This document shows positions 1-11,723 of a stretch of 64,000 nt of DNA, piece after piece; the first letter of the stretch is position 1, and each line of letters begins with the position of its first letter. The stretch is from Branchiostoma floridae (lineage: Eukaryota; Chordata; Leptocardii; Amphioxiformes; Branchiostomatidae). The notes beneath the pieces were generated by a model, which did no database searches, was not told the DNA's origin, and was given only the letters and a program-made list of their open reading frames with translations. The position numbers were made by a program, and so were the translations under genes. The stretch lies in the NCBI RefSeq assembly GCF_000003815.2, contig NC_049993.1, forward strand, positions 21,363,906-21,427,905, read 5' to 3'.

Positions 1-48
1 TTCCTACGAGTGTTGTGAGCTGATTTGAGACTTTGTTTTTCCCGTCAG

Positions 49-1027
49 AAATCCGAGCGGAGATCCGTGAGATCGAGGAGGGGAGGATGGACCGGAGGAA
101 CAACCCGCTCAAGATGGCGCCGCACACGCTGGCCTGCGTCACGCACAGCGAATGGAACAGGCCGTACTCACGCGAACAGGCGGCTTTTCCACTGGTGAGT
201 ACCGGGGGGTGCAGGGCAGGGGGTGCAGGGCAGGGGGGTGTAGGGGAGGGGGGTACTGGTGCTGCACGCACAGCGAGTGGAACAGGCCGTACTCACACGA
301 ACAGGCGGCTTTTCCACTGGTGAGTACCGGGGGGTGCAGGGGAGGGGGTGCAGGGCAGGGGGTGCAGGGGAGGGGGGTGCAGGGGAGGGGGGTGCAGAGT
401 GGGGGGGGGTGCAGGGGAGGGGGGTGCAGGGCAGGGGGTGCAGGGCAGGGGGGTACAGGGCAGGGGGGTACTGGCAGGGGGGGTACTGGTGCTGCACGCA
501 CAGCGAGTGGTACAGGCACTGGTGAGCACAGGAAGGAGGGTTGTAGCAAGTATTTTTCTTCAGTCTGTTTATAACAAGTACAGGGGGTCCAGTTGTGTAC
601 TGGGGTTGCAGGCTAGCCTCCATAGCAGGCTCTCTGGGGCCTTTTTGTGGCTCATATTAATATATTTTGCTGGCCATTTTTTGTGTGTACTGGATCGCCG
701 ATTACCGGCCGTCGCTGATTTATTGGCCCCTCCAGTACAACAAAAGGGTATTAATACTGCACAGGCTATGTACAGGGGGGGCTGGGGAGGGGTTGCATGT
801 GACATAGTCACATATATTGCATATTTTGTACTGCCATGAATATATTATATCTAATTTCCCCCATCTCACCCCTGCAGCCATTTGTCCAGCCCGACACAAA
901 GTTCTGGCCCTCGTCAGGTCGGACTGACGACATCTACGGAGACCAGAACCTGGTCTGCACGTGCCCGCCCATCGACCAGTACGCTCCGCCCTTCATGGAG
1001 AACGGCAAGGTCAAGTCTGCCGTCTGA
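49..1027 (+). CDS. GLDC: Glycine dehydrogenase (decarboxylating), P-protein, C-terminal end (last two coding exons)
   Basis: Two coding exons, 49-194 and 878-1027, with the stop TGA at 1025-1027. The first follows a pyrimidine-rich acceptor (AG at 47-48) and ends at donor GTGAGT (195). The second follows CCCCTGCAG. The junction is in phase 0 (AAFPL then PFVQPD). The peptide carries hallmarks of the P-protein C-terminus: [48 protein letters not shown]-protein is the mitochondrial PLP-dependent enzyme that decarboxylates glycine and loads the aminomethyl group onto H-protein. The PLP lysine and most of the protein lie left of the window, so this is a partial gene. The identification rests on recalled similarity to animal GLDC and I regard it as secure. 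Confidence 0.95.
195..530. repeat. G-rich minisatellite at the GLDC donor, with duplicated exon end
   Basis: The GLDC intron opens with degenerate GGGGTGCAGGG units. At about 264-324 there is a near copy of the last ~60 nt of the preceding exon (140-194) including its GTGAGTACC donor, about 122 bp downstream. A third, shorter fragment of the same exon end plus GTGAGC lies near 492-525. The array therefore contains copies of an exon/intron junction and not only intron sequence. Overlapping open frames on both strands here are low-complexity products of the array. Confidence 0.85.
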
Positions 1028-2275
1028 CAACCTCCGCGGTCGCTAGGCAACAGAAGATATATTTGTACGAGTCGCTGAAATGAGGAGATAGAACTATATT
1101 GATCTGGTGTATGATATTGCAGAGAATATTAAAGCAGAACCAACTATGTGTGTTACATGTGGTTATCCGGACAGTTTCACTTTCTTTCTTCTCATTTTTT
1201 ATCCAACATAGGAAATACTACAATCTGTGACAGGGTATCTTTTTATGACTTGCTGAAATGGCAAAAATATGGAGAAATGTTATATAAATGTTTAAAATGA
1301 TATGCCATGATTCAGTCATGAATTAGCCATAAGCCTTTTGTAACAGGCTGTCTCATTGGTTGTTCATTTGTACCTGCTATGGTTACTGCCATCAAAGTTT
1401 TGTAACGTGAGATTTGATTGGTCTTGCATTTCCTGCCATATGACATATTGCCTCCATGATGTGATAATTATCGGTTCTGCTATAATTCTTTTATATGTGA
1501 TAATTTTGGGTTTCAGCTGGTAGCTTTGTCTGTAGACAGGCCAGGTACAAGGGAGGGGGATAAACTGTGAAAATGGGACGCGGTGCAAAAATAATAAGTT
1601 TTGTATCAATACCAAATTTGGAGGTTGTGGAAGGTGTTAAAGTCATAAATTCACAGTGGGAGATAACAAGTATATTGGGTGGTTACAGTGCACAAGGGAG
1701 AGATAATCATATTGATTATGTGTATAAATAGCAAGTTTACTGTTACATGTAGGGATGCTGGTGTTTTATTACCAAAGGCACACTTGAACTTGTCCCAAGA
1801 TCTGGGGAATATCGGAGCACAAATGTTTCATTATCAGCTTGATTTTTTTTGTTGCTTCACAAGATTTAACTTAATATTGTTCTCTTTGTACCCGTGTAAC
1901 AGTGGTGTCTACTCACCTCTCTGGTTGTTTCGCCAGTATGACTTTCCTATGTTATTCTGTGGGCTATTCCATTCCAAATGCTGAGGGGGGCTCATTTTAT
2001 GTCCATGGTTATATGCAATTTCCCTCGCTCGTCTCTTCCTATCTTTTTAAAGAAAGACTCGTGTGCCTTTTCTGAACATTCGGAATGGAGTAGCTGACAG
2101 TGTATAATTTTTGTTTTGTTTTGTTTTTTGGTAAAAATGTCCTTGTCATTGTTAAACTTGGAGTAAAACAGACTTGTGGGAATGCACTTTGAGGGGTTGT
2201 ACATAGGATAAATTTGTATTTGGGTGCAATTGGGGATGTGTGACAACAATAAAAAAGATGGTTTGATATTGAATT
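1028..2275 (+). other. Probable GLDC 3' UTR with two candidate poly(A) signals
   Basis: No further coding sequence is visible after the GLDC stop. ATTAAA at 1128-1133 would give a short 3' UTR. AATAAA at 2248-2253 would give a ~1.25-kb one. Which is used cannot be told from sequence. The stretch is AT-rich and free of tandem arrays. Confidence 0.5.
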
Positions 2276-2337
2276 GTGTCATGATGTTTGCAAATCAAGA
2301 CATTCATAGTGTTAAGGCACATAGAGAGAGAGAACTG

Positions 2338-3240
2338 GTTTATTTATTTAAACACACAATGTCGTGTACAAGATTATAGTCCGAGGACTAAATTGCCTCG
2401 TACATTGTACAGGAGCGCTTAGGACTGGCGCTTAGGACTAAAACAATGGAATGTCCTGCCTAAGTGCATTAACATACTTATAACAATTTCCACTAAACTT
2501 TACAACTTAAAATTGTGAGTCTACACACTATCAAGTAAATATATATCTATGTCAAATTATAAAATCGATCTCATTCTGAATGATTAAAATGTGACACTTC
2601 AAAGACTAATTAACAGATCGATACAATAAGGCAGCGTGGTATTCCTGAAACGCGATGTTCGGCACTTAAACTGGCTGAAGTTGTCAGCACTTCTGAGGTC
2701 CCTGCCATGTACCTCAGAGCGGCGTGGTGGTAGCCAGCAGTTGAAAACCTCAGAATGGACAATAGATCTGGCAAACTTGAGGCAGAGAGCTTTACGCCTT
2801 ACATGCAGAGGTTCTAATTTACAAATCAGTAGCGCTGAACTGTAGGAACTGAAAGAACGACCAAGCATGATCTTACAGGCCCTGGCTTGGACACGCTCAA
2901 TCATACATGACAGTTCTACTGTAAGCCCAGGGTGCCAGACCTGGCAGGCGTATTCCAGAGTGGGGCGGACAAACCCTATGTACACAAGTACTAAGTCGCT
3001 AGTGCTCAGACCGTGTTTCTTCAAACACCTAATCATGTATAGACGGCGGTTAGCTTTGCCCACAATCATTACCACATGTGCAGTCCACTTCAAGTTTGCT
3101 TGTAATATTACACCAAGGACCTTGGCCTTGTGCACAACTTCAAGTTCAGATGCACCAACAAACAGTCTGGGAATTTCGGGTGTTTTTCGCAAGAAGTATA
3201 TGAACATCACCATGCAATAGTTGGGTTGAGCTGCATAGAA
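2338..3240 (-). mobile_element. 5'-truncated non-LTR retrotransposon (LINE), reverse-transcriptase C-terminal part
   Basis: A minus-strand reading frame (about 3240 down to a stop at 2599) encodes ~205 residues typical of the region after the RT catalytic core in CR1/L2/Crack-like LINEs. Visible motifs include KAKVLGVILQANLKW, a phrase like FVRPTLEYACQVWHPGL, and IERVQARACKIMLG. The start is abrupt, with RT core, endonuclease and ORF1 absent, as expected from 5' truncation on insertion. The minus-strand 3' end carries a ~260-nt UTR and stops in an AAATAAATAAA-like tail near 2338-2350. It is a dead copy. The exact clade needs a database comparison. Confidence 0.85.
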
Positions 3241-3265
3241 AGTAGCTCAGTGTTCTGCAGGTCAT

Positions 3266-3449
3266 TACAGTCAAACCTGTCTATATAGCGGCCACTCAAG
3301 GCACCGGACAAATTTGGCCACTATAGACAGGTGGCCTCAGTATAGAGGTGGCAACTTGTAGATAAAATACCCAAGGGACCAACAAAAAGTGGCCACTATG
3401 GACAGGTGGCCCCTCTGTAGAGGTGGCCCCTAATACAGATTTGACTGTA
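3266..3449. mobile_element. Tc1/mariner-type MITE
   Basis: A 180-bp non-coding element with terminal inverted repeats: CAGTCAAACCTGT at 3268 and its imperfect complement ACAGATTTGACTG ending at 3447. It is flanked by TA on both sides (3266-3267, 3448-3449). CAGT termini with a TA target duplication are typical of Tc1/mariner derivatives. The inside repeats GGCCACTATAGACAGGTGGCC-like subunits. There is no transposase. Confidence 0.75.
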
Positions 3450-4572
3450 TTTCAGTATGTCAGTAACCTTCATTTTTGGCGGGAATGGCCTGTACCTCAA
3501 CTCTGGAGAAATTCATGAAGCAAAACATTGGTGAAAGATCCAGATGGCAATAGGCAAGGGAAAATGGGGCTCCTCTCCAAGCAGAGTTGGTGAAGAAGAT
3601 TGTGACCTTGTCATATAACATTACTAGTGCCCTCTTTTGTGCCGTCAAGGCGGGTGAAGAGCGATGATAATTAATGGTCTCATTACAACCGGTAAATGTA
3701 AGACGTGATTGGCGGTACTGAAACGCCGACTAGTGAAGAGCGAAGGTACTACACCTACCGTCTTCCAGCGCATATGGGCTGCACATGACCGTGATACGGT
3801 GCTTATAAAGCGCCGCCCAGTGACGAATGACGGTACTGCAACCATGACTGCAATCTATGGTAAGAATCGAGTCATTGTTACGCGCGGAAACGATGCATTT
3901 GAAAGGCAGTTAAGAAGCCATAGTTTAGTCTAAGTAAAGCAGGTCAGCCCGCGAAATTTGTTCCCGTATTAAAGTTCAAGTTCATCTGGTGGGAGAGGGC
4001 CTACGTTAGCAAGTTTACACTGCAGTTAGGAACTAAATCGCTGGAGGTCGCTTATGTGTGGTGTATTTTTGGCGGGAACTCTCATCACAAACATTTTACG
4101 TGTAAACATTATTACAAACACTCATTTAGACACCAAATTTACCAAAATCGCGGCGTGGTCATCTAGGCCTGGACTTGCTGGTATGCACCAAGCTTAGCTG
4201 AGAGGACCGGAATTATAGTGAGTACGTTATCTTGCACCAGTTGAAGCGTTGGTTCTTGCATTATATTTTTACGTCACTAGATGTCGCTGCTAGACCTTGC
4301 AGCACGATGGTCCGTAAAGTTATTTCTTGGATGGTTGGAAATGGCTTGAAGGCACGGAGTGTCCGTTTGAACCTTTTGTATTCGTGAAAGCTCAAATCGG
4401 CCTGCAGACCGCTTTTCATTGGGGTAATGGGGGAAGAGGCAAGAGTCAGACACAGTACATAACAGAGATGACAGTAAATAAGCCGTGTATATTTGGTATA
4501 TATTGATAACATAGCTATTAGTAACGTTAACACACAATAGAGGAGCGTTGTTGTAAAATTGTCGACTGTATA
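3450..4572. other. Non-coding interval, nothing recognised
   Basis: Only short chance reading frames. No splice-bounded exon, tandem array or transposon end could be supported. Confidence 0.5.
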
Positions 4573-4955
4573 CGATCGCGATGATGTCACGGTGACGCAG
4601 TGGTAGGCAAAAAGCAGATGTTTGGCAAAAGATTGATTTACATATTAACCAGTAATTTGATCCCGTAGTTTAAATATCAGTTTTTAATCCAGTCGTCTGA
4701 CGTCNNNNNNNNNNNNNNNNNNNNNNNNNNNNNNNNNNNNNNNNNNNNNNNNNNNNNNNNNNNNNNNNNNNNNNNNNNNNNNNNNNNNNNNNNNNNNNNN
4801 NNNNAAAAGCAGATGTTGGCAAAAGATGATTTACATATAACCAGTAATTTGATCCCGTAGTTTAAATATCAGTTTTAATCCAGTCGTCTGACGTCCTGGT
4901 AGGCACCAGCCGTCGAATACCACGGATGTGACAACAACAGCGATCGCTCGTATTC
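4573..4955 (+). repeat. Dispersed repeat, copy 1, interrupted by a 100-N gap
   Basis: Sequence around ATCGCGATGATGTCACGG (near 4577), through GTAATTTGATC, to CTGGTAGGCACC and ACAACAACAGCGATCG (near 4935) recurs in inverse orientation at about 24035-24230. In this copy the segment 4607-4704 is present again, with single-base homopolymer differences, at 4805-4895 after the gap. In the other copy the same stretch occurs once. The ends carry related CGATCG motifs in opposite orientation, suggesting a small transposon, but no clear target duplication was found. Confidence 0.7.
4705..4804. other. Assembly gap (100 N)
   Basis: Run of exactly 100 N, a conventional size for a gap of unknown length. 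Both flanks carry the same ~95-bp sequence. Confidence 0.99.
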
Positions 4956-5022
4956 TCGACGTTTTTGTACCAGTGCACAGGTGATTCCTATCAATACTCC
5001 CGCACAGGTGAGGAATAACGTT

Positions 5023-5033
5023 AAGATGGCGGC
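5023..5033 (+). promoter_or_regulatory. YY1-type AAGATGGCGGC element over a candidate start codon
   Basis: Exact AAGATGGCGGC. In animal promoters this motif is commonly within a few tens of bases of the transcription start and often contains the translation start. Here the ATG opens the candidate small protein. Confidence 0.45.
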
Positions 5034-6019
5034 GGTGCCTCAGACGCGACGTGTGAACCTGGGGATGGTTACGGAGTTCGGAAAGGCCGCTATCCAGCCT
5101 TTCATCCGGTACGGATTCTTTAAGATGGTAGCAAAGGGAACGTGATGTAACTATAGTCATCAGTTATGTGGCGTTCCTGCTTTTAAAACTTCCAGTTTCT
5201 TGTTCTCGTAGTCTGACCGTTTTCATATGTCTTTATAAGGGAAGATTCGATCATGAGTTTCAGTATGCTGATTGTCCCCCAACCTTTCCAATATCTTCAT
5301 GTCATGCAATCGTGACGGAAATTCTTCAGTGGATTATTGAGTATTGTAAACCAAATCTGTGTCTGTGAGCGCAGCTTGACTGGCGTATTAACCTCTCTTT
5401 GCACTAATCGGTGCGAAGTATTCAAAATCTGTGAGCTTAGATGGACGTCCCTAATAAGTTTATGAAGGTTAGACATCCAGGTAAGCAATATTCAAATACA
5501 AATCTCTACAACTCGGATATTTACTTCCGGACGTTTCGAGTGACATCCATCACTCTTCTTCAGCGTCACTGGGATGAACTAGCAGAACAATTCCATACAA
5601 CTAACTAGAAAAAACTGGTTTAACCACTAAATCGTTAGGATCATATGCAAAAAGTACTCAAATGTAAATCATGTTAGCATAGTTTCCTATGGTCAGACGA
5701 CACCATAGGAAAAATTAATGTTAAGTTCCTAATGGGTACGTAACTATGAAGGTACAGCAGCTAATGCCACAACTGTCTGAAGCTCGCTTCTGTTATAATA
5801 CATGAGAAAAGGCCGTTAGGAATGTGCATCATTGTGTAGGGTTATCTTGCATTGTAGCTGTATATTTTGTCAGAGCCCCATAACCCCGACTTTCTTGCAA
5901 AATCTTACTACTATTATGTTATGTTAACAATTGTTTACGGTGTTTTCCAGTTGCTGCGGACGTTCTTCCAGCATAACCGCGAAGGGCCAAACCATCGTCT
6001 TCATGGAACAAAGAATTGA
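5026..6019 (+). CDS. Possible two-exon small protein gene (~56 aa), unrecognised
   Basis: ATG at 5026 lies inside AAGATGGCGGC (5023-5033), the YY1-type motif often found over the start codon of housekeeping genes. Proposed exon 1 is 5026-5127 (begins MAAVPQTRRVNLGMVTEFGK, then AAIQPFIRYGFFKM), with a weak donor at 5128. Proposed exon 2 is 5951-6019, after TGTTTTCCAG, in phase 0 (LLRTFFQHNREGPNHRLHGT, then K, N, stop). AATAAA follows at 6240-6245. The peptide is basic and aromatic and could be organellar, but I recognise no family. The donor is poor (ATG|GTAGCA), so either exon could be chance. Confidence 0.35.
5466..5585. repeat. Fragment of a dispersed amphioxus-type repeat
   Basis: The opening GGTTAGACATCCAGG recurs at about 17927, and a CGTTTC-GACATCC-TTCTTCAGCG style body follows. 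A related CCAAACGTTTCAGGCAGCATC stretch lies near 7433-7455 and another near 17988-18010. No ends or coding content were defined. Confidence 0.4.
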
Positions 6020-6245
6020 TGACGTTGACAACAAGAACCATATTATTATTGTTGTTTCCACGAGGAAATGCCGAGGAAACGAATGCAAAAACGACTAGTT
6101 TTTATTCAATCCGAAGTGTTTTCAGTGATCTTTGGTGGTTGTATGCAAACTGTAAAAAGATAAAATGATACTGCTGTATATAAGTAGATGTTCCCCACTT
6201 TTGTCCAAACCTCTTTATAAGCAAACTGTCACGATTACAAATAAA

Positions 6246-8700
6246 TGCTTCATATTTTGAGCCGAAGCAAGTGCATTAAAACATCGAGTCAGTAACACCC
6301 AAGGCTCCGCCTCTTTACTGTGTGTCAGTTACCATAGCAATTCATATATTCAGCTTAATTACACTCACCTGTGTTACAGTTGCATATTTAACATAATTTA
6401 CCCAAATGGTCTTTTTGTAACCAAAACCACAAGTGAAAGAAGTATTCAGTATACGTACTGTAAAGATTTGGTGGGGTGTAGGGGGGCTGGGGTGACAAGA
6501 GGATCGAATAATAATACTATGGGTTTCCATTCGATATTAAACCTTGTATTGAGGGGAGGGCTAGAAGAGTCTGGGAAATTGTGGGAAAATGAACTTATAA
6601 TAAGTGAATTTAACGATGTTTCTCTTTATTTGGCTTAATTCTGACATAACGCCACTTTGTGTTACGTGACGTCTTGCGGCACAGCCTGGCGTGGCCAGAC
6701 CAGCCTTGAGGGCACAGCGAAGGGCCCTAGTTTCTTGAGACACTAAATTCCCAGATAGAGAACTAGTGATCTCCTAAGCCATAGGACAGCTCATCTCAGC
6801 CGTCCAGGGCTCGCACGTGACACCCGCTTGGCTGACAGTACACCTTCGCCCTAAAAAGGGCGGCTGTCATTCCAAAACAAGCAAGGAACGACATAACCGT
6901 ATGATATCATGACGAGGGTCCCGGATTAGCTCTCTGCAGCTTTTGTTCGTGGTCTCATAATGAAATATATTTTTAACCAAACCAAATGTTTAACATCAGT
7001 ATTCCGGCAACGAGAGTCTCTAAACTACTTTGACAACTGTTCTTAATACAACAGTCAGCAATGAAGTATAACATATTGCTTATAAGATGCCTTTTCCGTT
7101 AAAACAAACCTACAGGGATAAATTATGATGATGACGGCATCCACTGTTCGTTAGACGCAGCTGTATTTAATTAGATAATTAGTCTGTTATTCAGAGAGAA
7201 ATACTAATTGAATCAACACAGACAGAGAAAATTATTTAAAAAACTTTGTTAAAGAACAGTAACTGATGTAACCGGTACATTGCACTGGCACTGCAAATAC
7301 ATGGTACTAGTTGGGAAGCGTTTTACTTTTGTACTGAAAATGTGCACGGAATACAACGTGGGGTTTAGACTAGTCATACAAACATGGTTCGCCAAATAAT
7401 AGTTGAAGTATCTGGATATGATTTTTGAGATGGCCAAACGTTTCAGGCAGCATCGTCAGTGACACTGTCCCGTTGAAACACGATGTCCTACTTTGTCATG
7501 ATTATACAAAATAGATAGGAACATTAGAAATTTAATCATTTTGCAATACGCTAAACACACGATTTAGTACTGAATGGGTCCCTAGTCTGAAAACGACTGG
7601 CCGTTTCCAAAATCATGGCCAGTTTCTTAAACCATATGATTACATATCGAGTCCTTGAGCAACAGCTATTTGGCGTATCTTATTATTTGGGTGTCTAACC
7701 TTCATTGACAAATACAAACATGGCTTTTAGATAACTCTTGATGACCAATAAAATCAACAGTCTGACACACATGCATATAGCGAAATACTACATCAGAGGT
7801 AACAGGGAAAGCTGCTCAATTTGTGTTTGTCCATTCAGAGTAATCCTGTTCCATCCGGTAAAACGGCGGTAAGAACCCGGGGTGGGGTGAGGTGCATCTC
7901 GGGAATCTATCATGTGTTACGGTAAAGGACAGTTATACCGACCCTATTTGTCCAATTTCTACAATTAGACCCCGGTAGAGCCTGCGTCTCTCATCCCCAG
8001 ATTTGTCCATTCATTTTTCGCGACTTGGGTAACGAGATGGGCTCCTGTGGGGTTTTCCGTCCCCTTCTGTCATGCACGAGATGGGCTCTTATGGGGTTTT
8101 CCGTCCCCTTCTGTCACGCCCTTATACTTGACCCTGAGGCCTGTCCTGACTACATACACATCACTACATCATGATTCAACAAAGGCGAATCAGTTAGTCC
8201 TTTAGTCCGTTGTTCTGAGACGTGTAGTGCCAAAGGAGCTCGGAGGCTAAATCGGTCTATTTTCTGCTCTTCGATTTCACTTCATCTAAAAACGTTCTAC
8301 CAAGTAAACATTTGGCAGCGGCTGTAAAATCTTTTACAGACTGTTTTAATTGTTCTGAGTGTTCAACTTAAGCCAGTCTATTCGACCAGACGAATTTCGT
8401 CTTATACTCCAGTAACTACTCAGTGGCCACACACACTGTATACTCTCACTTTGACTCCATCTGTTCTATTACTACACACACATATTCTCAAACACAATTA
8501 CAGGTACATGTTCTATAAAGTCTATGAAGTGTCCGAATCAGTTCTTCCGCAAGTGTTAACTTTACAGCCAAAGTCCAGTCGACCTGACGAATGATAATAA
8601 TAATAATAACTGATATGCTATAGACTGATATTCTGAATTAGTGATTGATCAGATGATATTATATACATTGAATATTGGTAGGTCTTATTCAAACCAACGG
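6246..8700. other. Non-coding interval with one short tandem duplication
   Basis: No exon supported. 8032-8119 is a 44-bp unit present twice (ACGAGATGGGCTC, then GTTTTCCGTCCCC). An (ATA)n-like microsatellite is at 8591-8609. Confidence 0.5.
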
Positions 8701-8745
8701 CTGAGTTTACTAAGTACAGCCTCGACATAAAAAAAAGTAATTATT

Positions 8746-11723
8746 TTTATTTGAAACATAAACTTTGACTGCTTCGGTACATTCATAAATGTATACATAT
8801 ATATATTTATATAATTGATGTTGAAGTAAAACAAAGATGCCTTGCACTATAGTATGGGTACAGACTGTGGAATCTGCAGTACTTTCATGCACAGATAGGG
8901 GGCATGATTTACACACCAGCCAACAGAACTACTAGTAACTACAGGTTGATCTGTGTACCTTCAGTATACAGGACATCAGTGCAAACCTTGCAGGAGTTTC
9001 CCACAAACACTAAGACTGGAACATAGACTTGTGCCCTAGCTCCAAGCAGATGTAGGGTGTGGCTTATTTCATAACCTATCAAGTGGTCCACAGCATCTTT
9101 TTGCTGCTAAAAGTGAGTCAAATAAGCAACCCTACGTCTGCTTGAAGCTTGTTACTTGCCAACACCCCCTTGTACCCGGCACCCCCCTTGTACTCGGCAC
9201 CCCCCCCCCATAGGAAAGATCCCCTTGTTGTTTACAGTGATGTGCATTATGAAGGACAGAGTGTCACAGAAGAAACTACAAACTCTACAACCGCCGATAC
9301 ACATTGCACTACACCAGTCTGACATGTACCTGTCCACACCTGTAACACACCTGTGCTACCTGTAACCCCACCTAACACAGGTAAGGCAACTACCTCTGTT
9401 CTAAGTACCCTCTGTTTTGCAGTCTCCACTACTGTCTTTTGAGTTGCTCACGAAATAACTAAAAAATACAAGTCAAACTTATTCATATCTACATAAAAAA
9501 TAAACATACATATTTCCATTATATAATAGTGTCTCTTGATAATAAGTTTTCCGTGATAAAACTTAAACTAAAGACATCCACAGCGATATGCAAACATCAG
9601 AAATGAATACAGTTTTCTAACATGATTTACACAAAAGTAGAACCTCTAAAAAACCCTTCCATGATTGAAGGAAGCCCTCCCCGATTCAGTAGAAAGAAAT
9701 TTGTTATTTACTCTGATATAAAAATATATCTTGCTCCATATTTGGTAAAAACGAACATAAATAGAAACTGTACAGTTGTCTTATTGCTACATGAGGTACG
9801 GGCGCTTACAACACAATACTGCGTTTTCATAACGTGGTGAAAAAACACCAAACTTTCCACTACACCAATAAGACATGGCAATGTGTGTTACATGTAACTT
9901 TAAATGGCAAGATGTGCTTTTCTGAAAAAAATAGCTTTAAGTACATTTCTGTGCCCGACACTGTACAGAGTCTGATTGCAGGAGTTTAACATGAGAATCA
10001 TTGAATAACTTTGCTGATATGTTTCACTATCTCCCTACAATTTCAGGACTTGTGAACAAGAAAAAATAGTGCACAGAAAATATGTGTCATTAACAATTGT
10101 GCACAAAAATATAAACATGTCAGCAATAGTGGGCACAGAAACTGACCATGTCACCAACACTGTGCACAGAAGTCACGTATGTAACCACTGTTGTGCACAT
10201 AACTTGCACGTGCGTACAGACTGTGCACATAACTTGCACGTGCGTACACAGACTGGCAAGACTTGCACATGAACTTGAGTGTCAGCTATGAGCCGCACGT
10301 CCTGTGGCGACTCCAAGTCGAGTACCTGGCTCAGGGCTTTCCACACTAACATTTCCTCAACCTAACCTTGACCCATTTCGTCAAGGTCAGCTTCCATGAC
10401 AGTTTCAACATGGCCCAGACATATCAGGTTTCACCTGGGCCGTATGGGCAATGCTGATTGGTCAGTCAGTAAAACATGTGATAAAGCCTGAGAGCCAGGT
10501 AACCACAATGGAGTGGCCGTATTGCTGCAAACTTAAACCTACCAAGTCAGGCAGAACTAGTCTTAAGGCACCTTTACAATATTTTTTTTTGGTTACAAAA
10601 CTCTCAAATTCCTTTTGTACAAAACTAAGTACAGCGCAGTGATCGCTGCTCTCCCTGTACCCTGTCTCTTATATACACATCCGGGAGCAAACTGGTCATA
10701 TCTTACACTCGGCTGCAGCAAGGCAACTGTTTGGTTCTTGGGTACAGAATAATAATAAAACATGAAGACAGGCTGAAACAGGCACATCCTCGGTTCAAAC
10801 AGAACCAGGTGAGATTTCCTCCCAACTCAATTTCCATCCCGACCTCCTGCTGAAGTTTTGCTATTGTNNNNNNNNNNNNNNNNNNNNNNNNNNNNNNNNN
10901 NNNNNNNNNNNNNNNNNNNNNNNNNNNNNNNNNNNNNNNNNNNNNNNNNNNNNNNNNNNNNNNNNNNNNNNNNNNNNNNNNNNNNNNNNNNNNNNNNNNN
11001 NNNNNNNNNNNNNNNNNNNNNNNNNNNNNNNNNNNNNNNNNNNNNNNNNNNNNNNNNNNNNNNNNNNNNNNNNNNNNNNNNNNNNNNNNNNNNNNNNNNN
11101 NNNNNNNNNNNNNNNNNNNNNNNNNNNNNNNNNNNNNNNNNNNNNNNNNNNNNNNNNNNNNNNNNNNNNNNNNNNNNNNNNNNNNNNNNNNNNNNNNNNN
11201 NNNNNNNNNNNNNNNNNNNNNNNNNNNNNNNNNNNNNNNNNNNNNNNNNNNNNNNNNNNNNNNNNNNNNNNNNNNNNNNNNNNNNNNNNNNNNNNNNNNN
11301 NNNNNNNNNNNNNNNNNNNNNNNNNNNNNNNNNNNNNNNNNNNNNNNNNNNNNNNNNNNNNNNNNNNNNNNNNNNNNNNNNNNNNNNNNNNNNNNNNNNN
11401 NNNNNNNNNNNNNNNNNNNNNNNNNNNNNNNNNNNNNTGAAGTTTTGCTATTTGTCTGAGAAACAAACAGTTGATTTTGTGCGGCCAAGTCTGACTCTGA
11501 CCCCTCAGTAGGTCATTAGCTTGGATCTAAGGTCCTTGTTTTACATCTTACACTTCATGAATTCTTATGCACAGAAGATCCTCAGTTTGAGTCTTACCCT
11601 TCAAAATGTCCTTAGTTTGAACCTTCCAGTCCTTACTTTAAATCTTCAGGTCCTAAGTTTGAATCCTCCAGAAAGTCTGTAGTTTGACCTTTACTGAGTG
11701 TCCTTGGTTTGACCTTTGACCTA
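8746..11723 (-). other. Probable 3' UTR / downstream region of ROR
   Basis: The interval downstream of the ROR stop has no competing exon. A minus-strand AATAAA (TTTATT at 8746-8751) is a candidate 3' end, which would mean a UTR of up to ~3 kb. Directly after the stop, 11520-11720 holds degenerate repeats of a TCCTTAGTTTGAA motif. 10190-10265 holds a duplicated CATAACTTGCACGTGCGTAC unit. A 570-N gap interrupts the interval. Confidence 0.4.
10868..11437. other. Assembly gap (570 N)
   Basis: The flanks repeat TGAAGTTTTGCTATT on both sides (10853-10867 and 11438-11452), suggesting that the true gap may be smaller or absent. Confidence 0.98.

Noticed and set aside
10703-11511. Long frames spanning N runs
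   Set aside because: They are open only because N cannot be translated as a stop.
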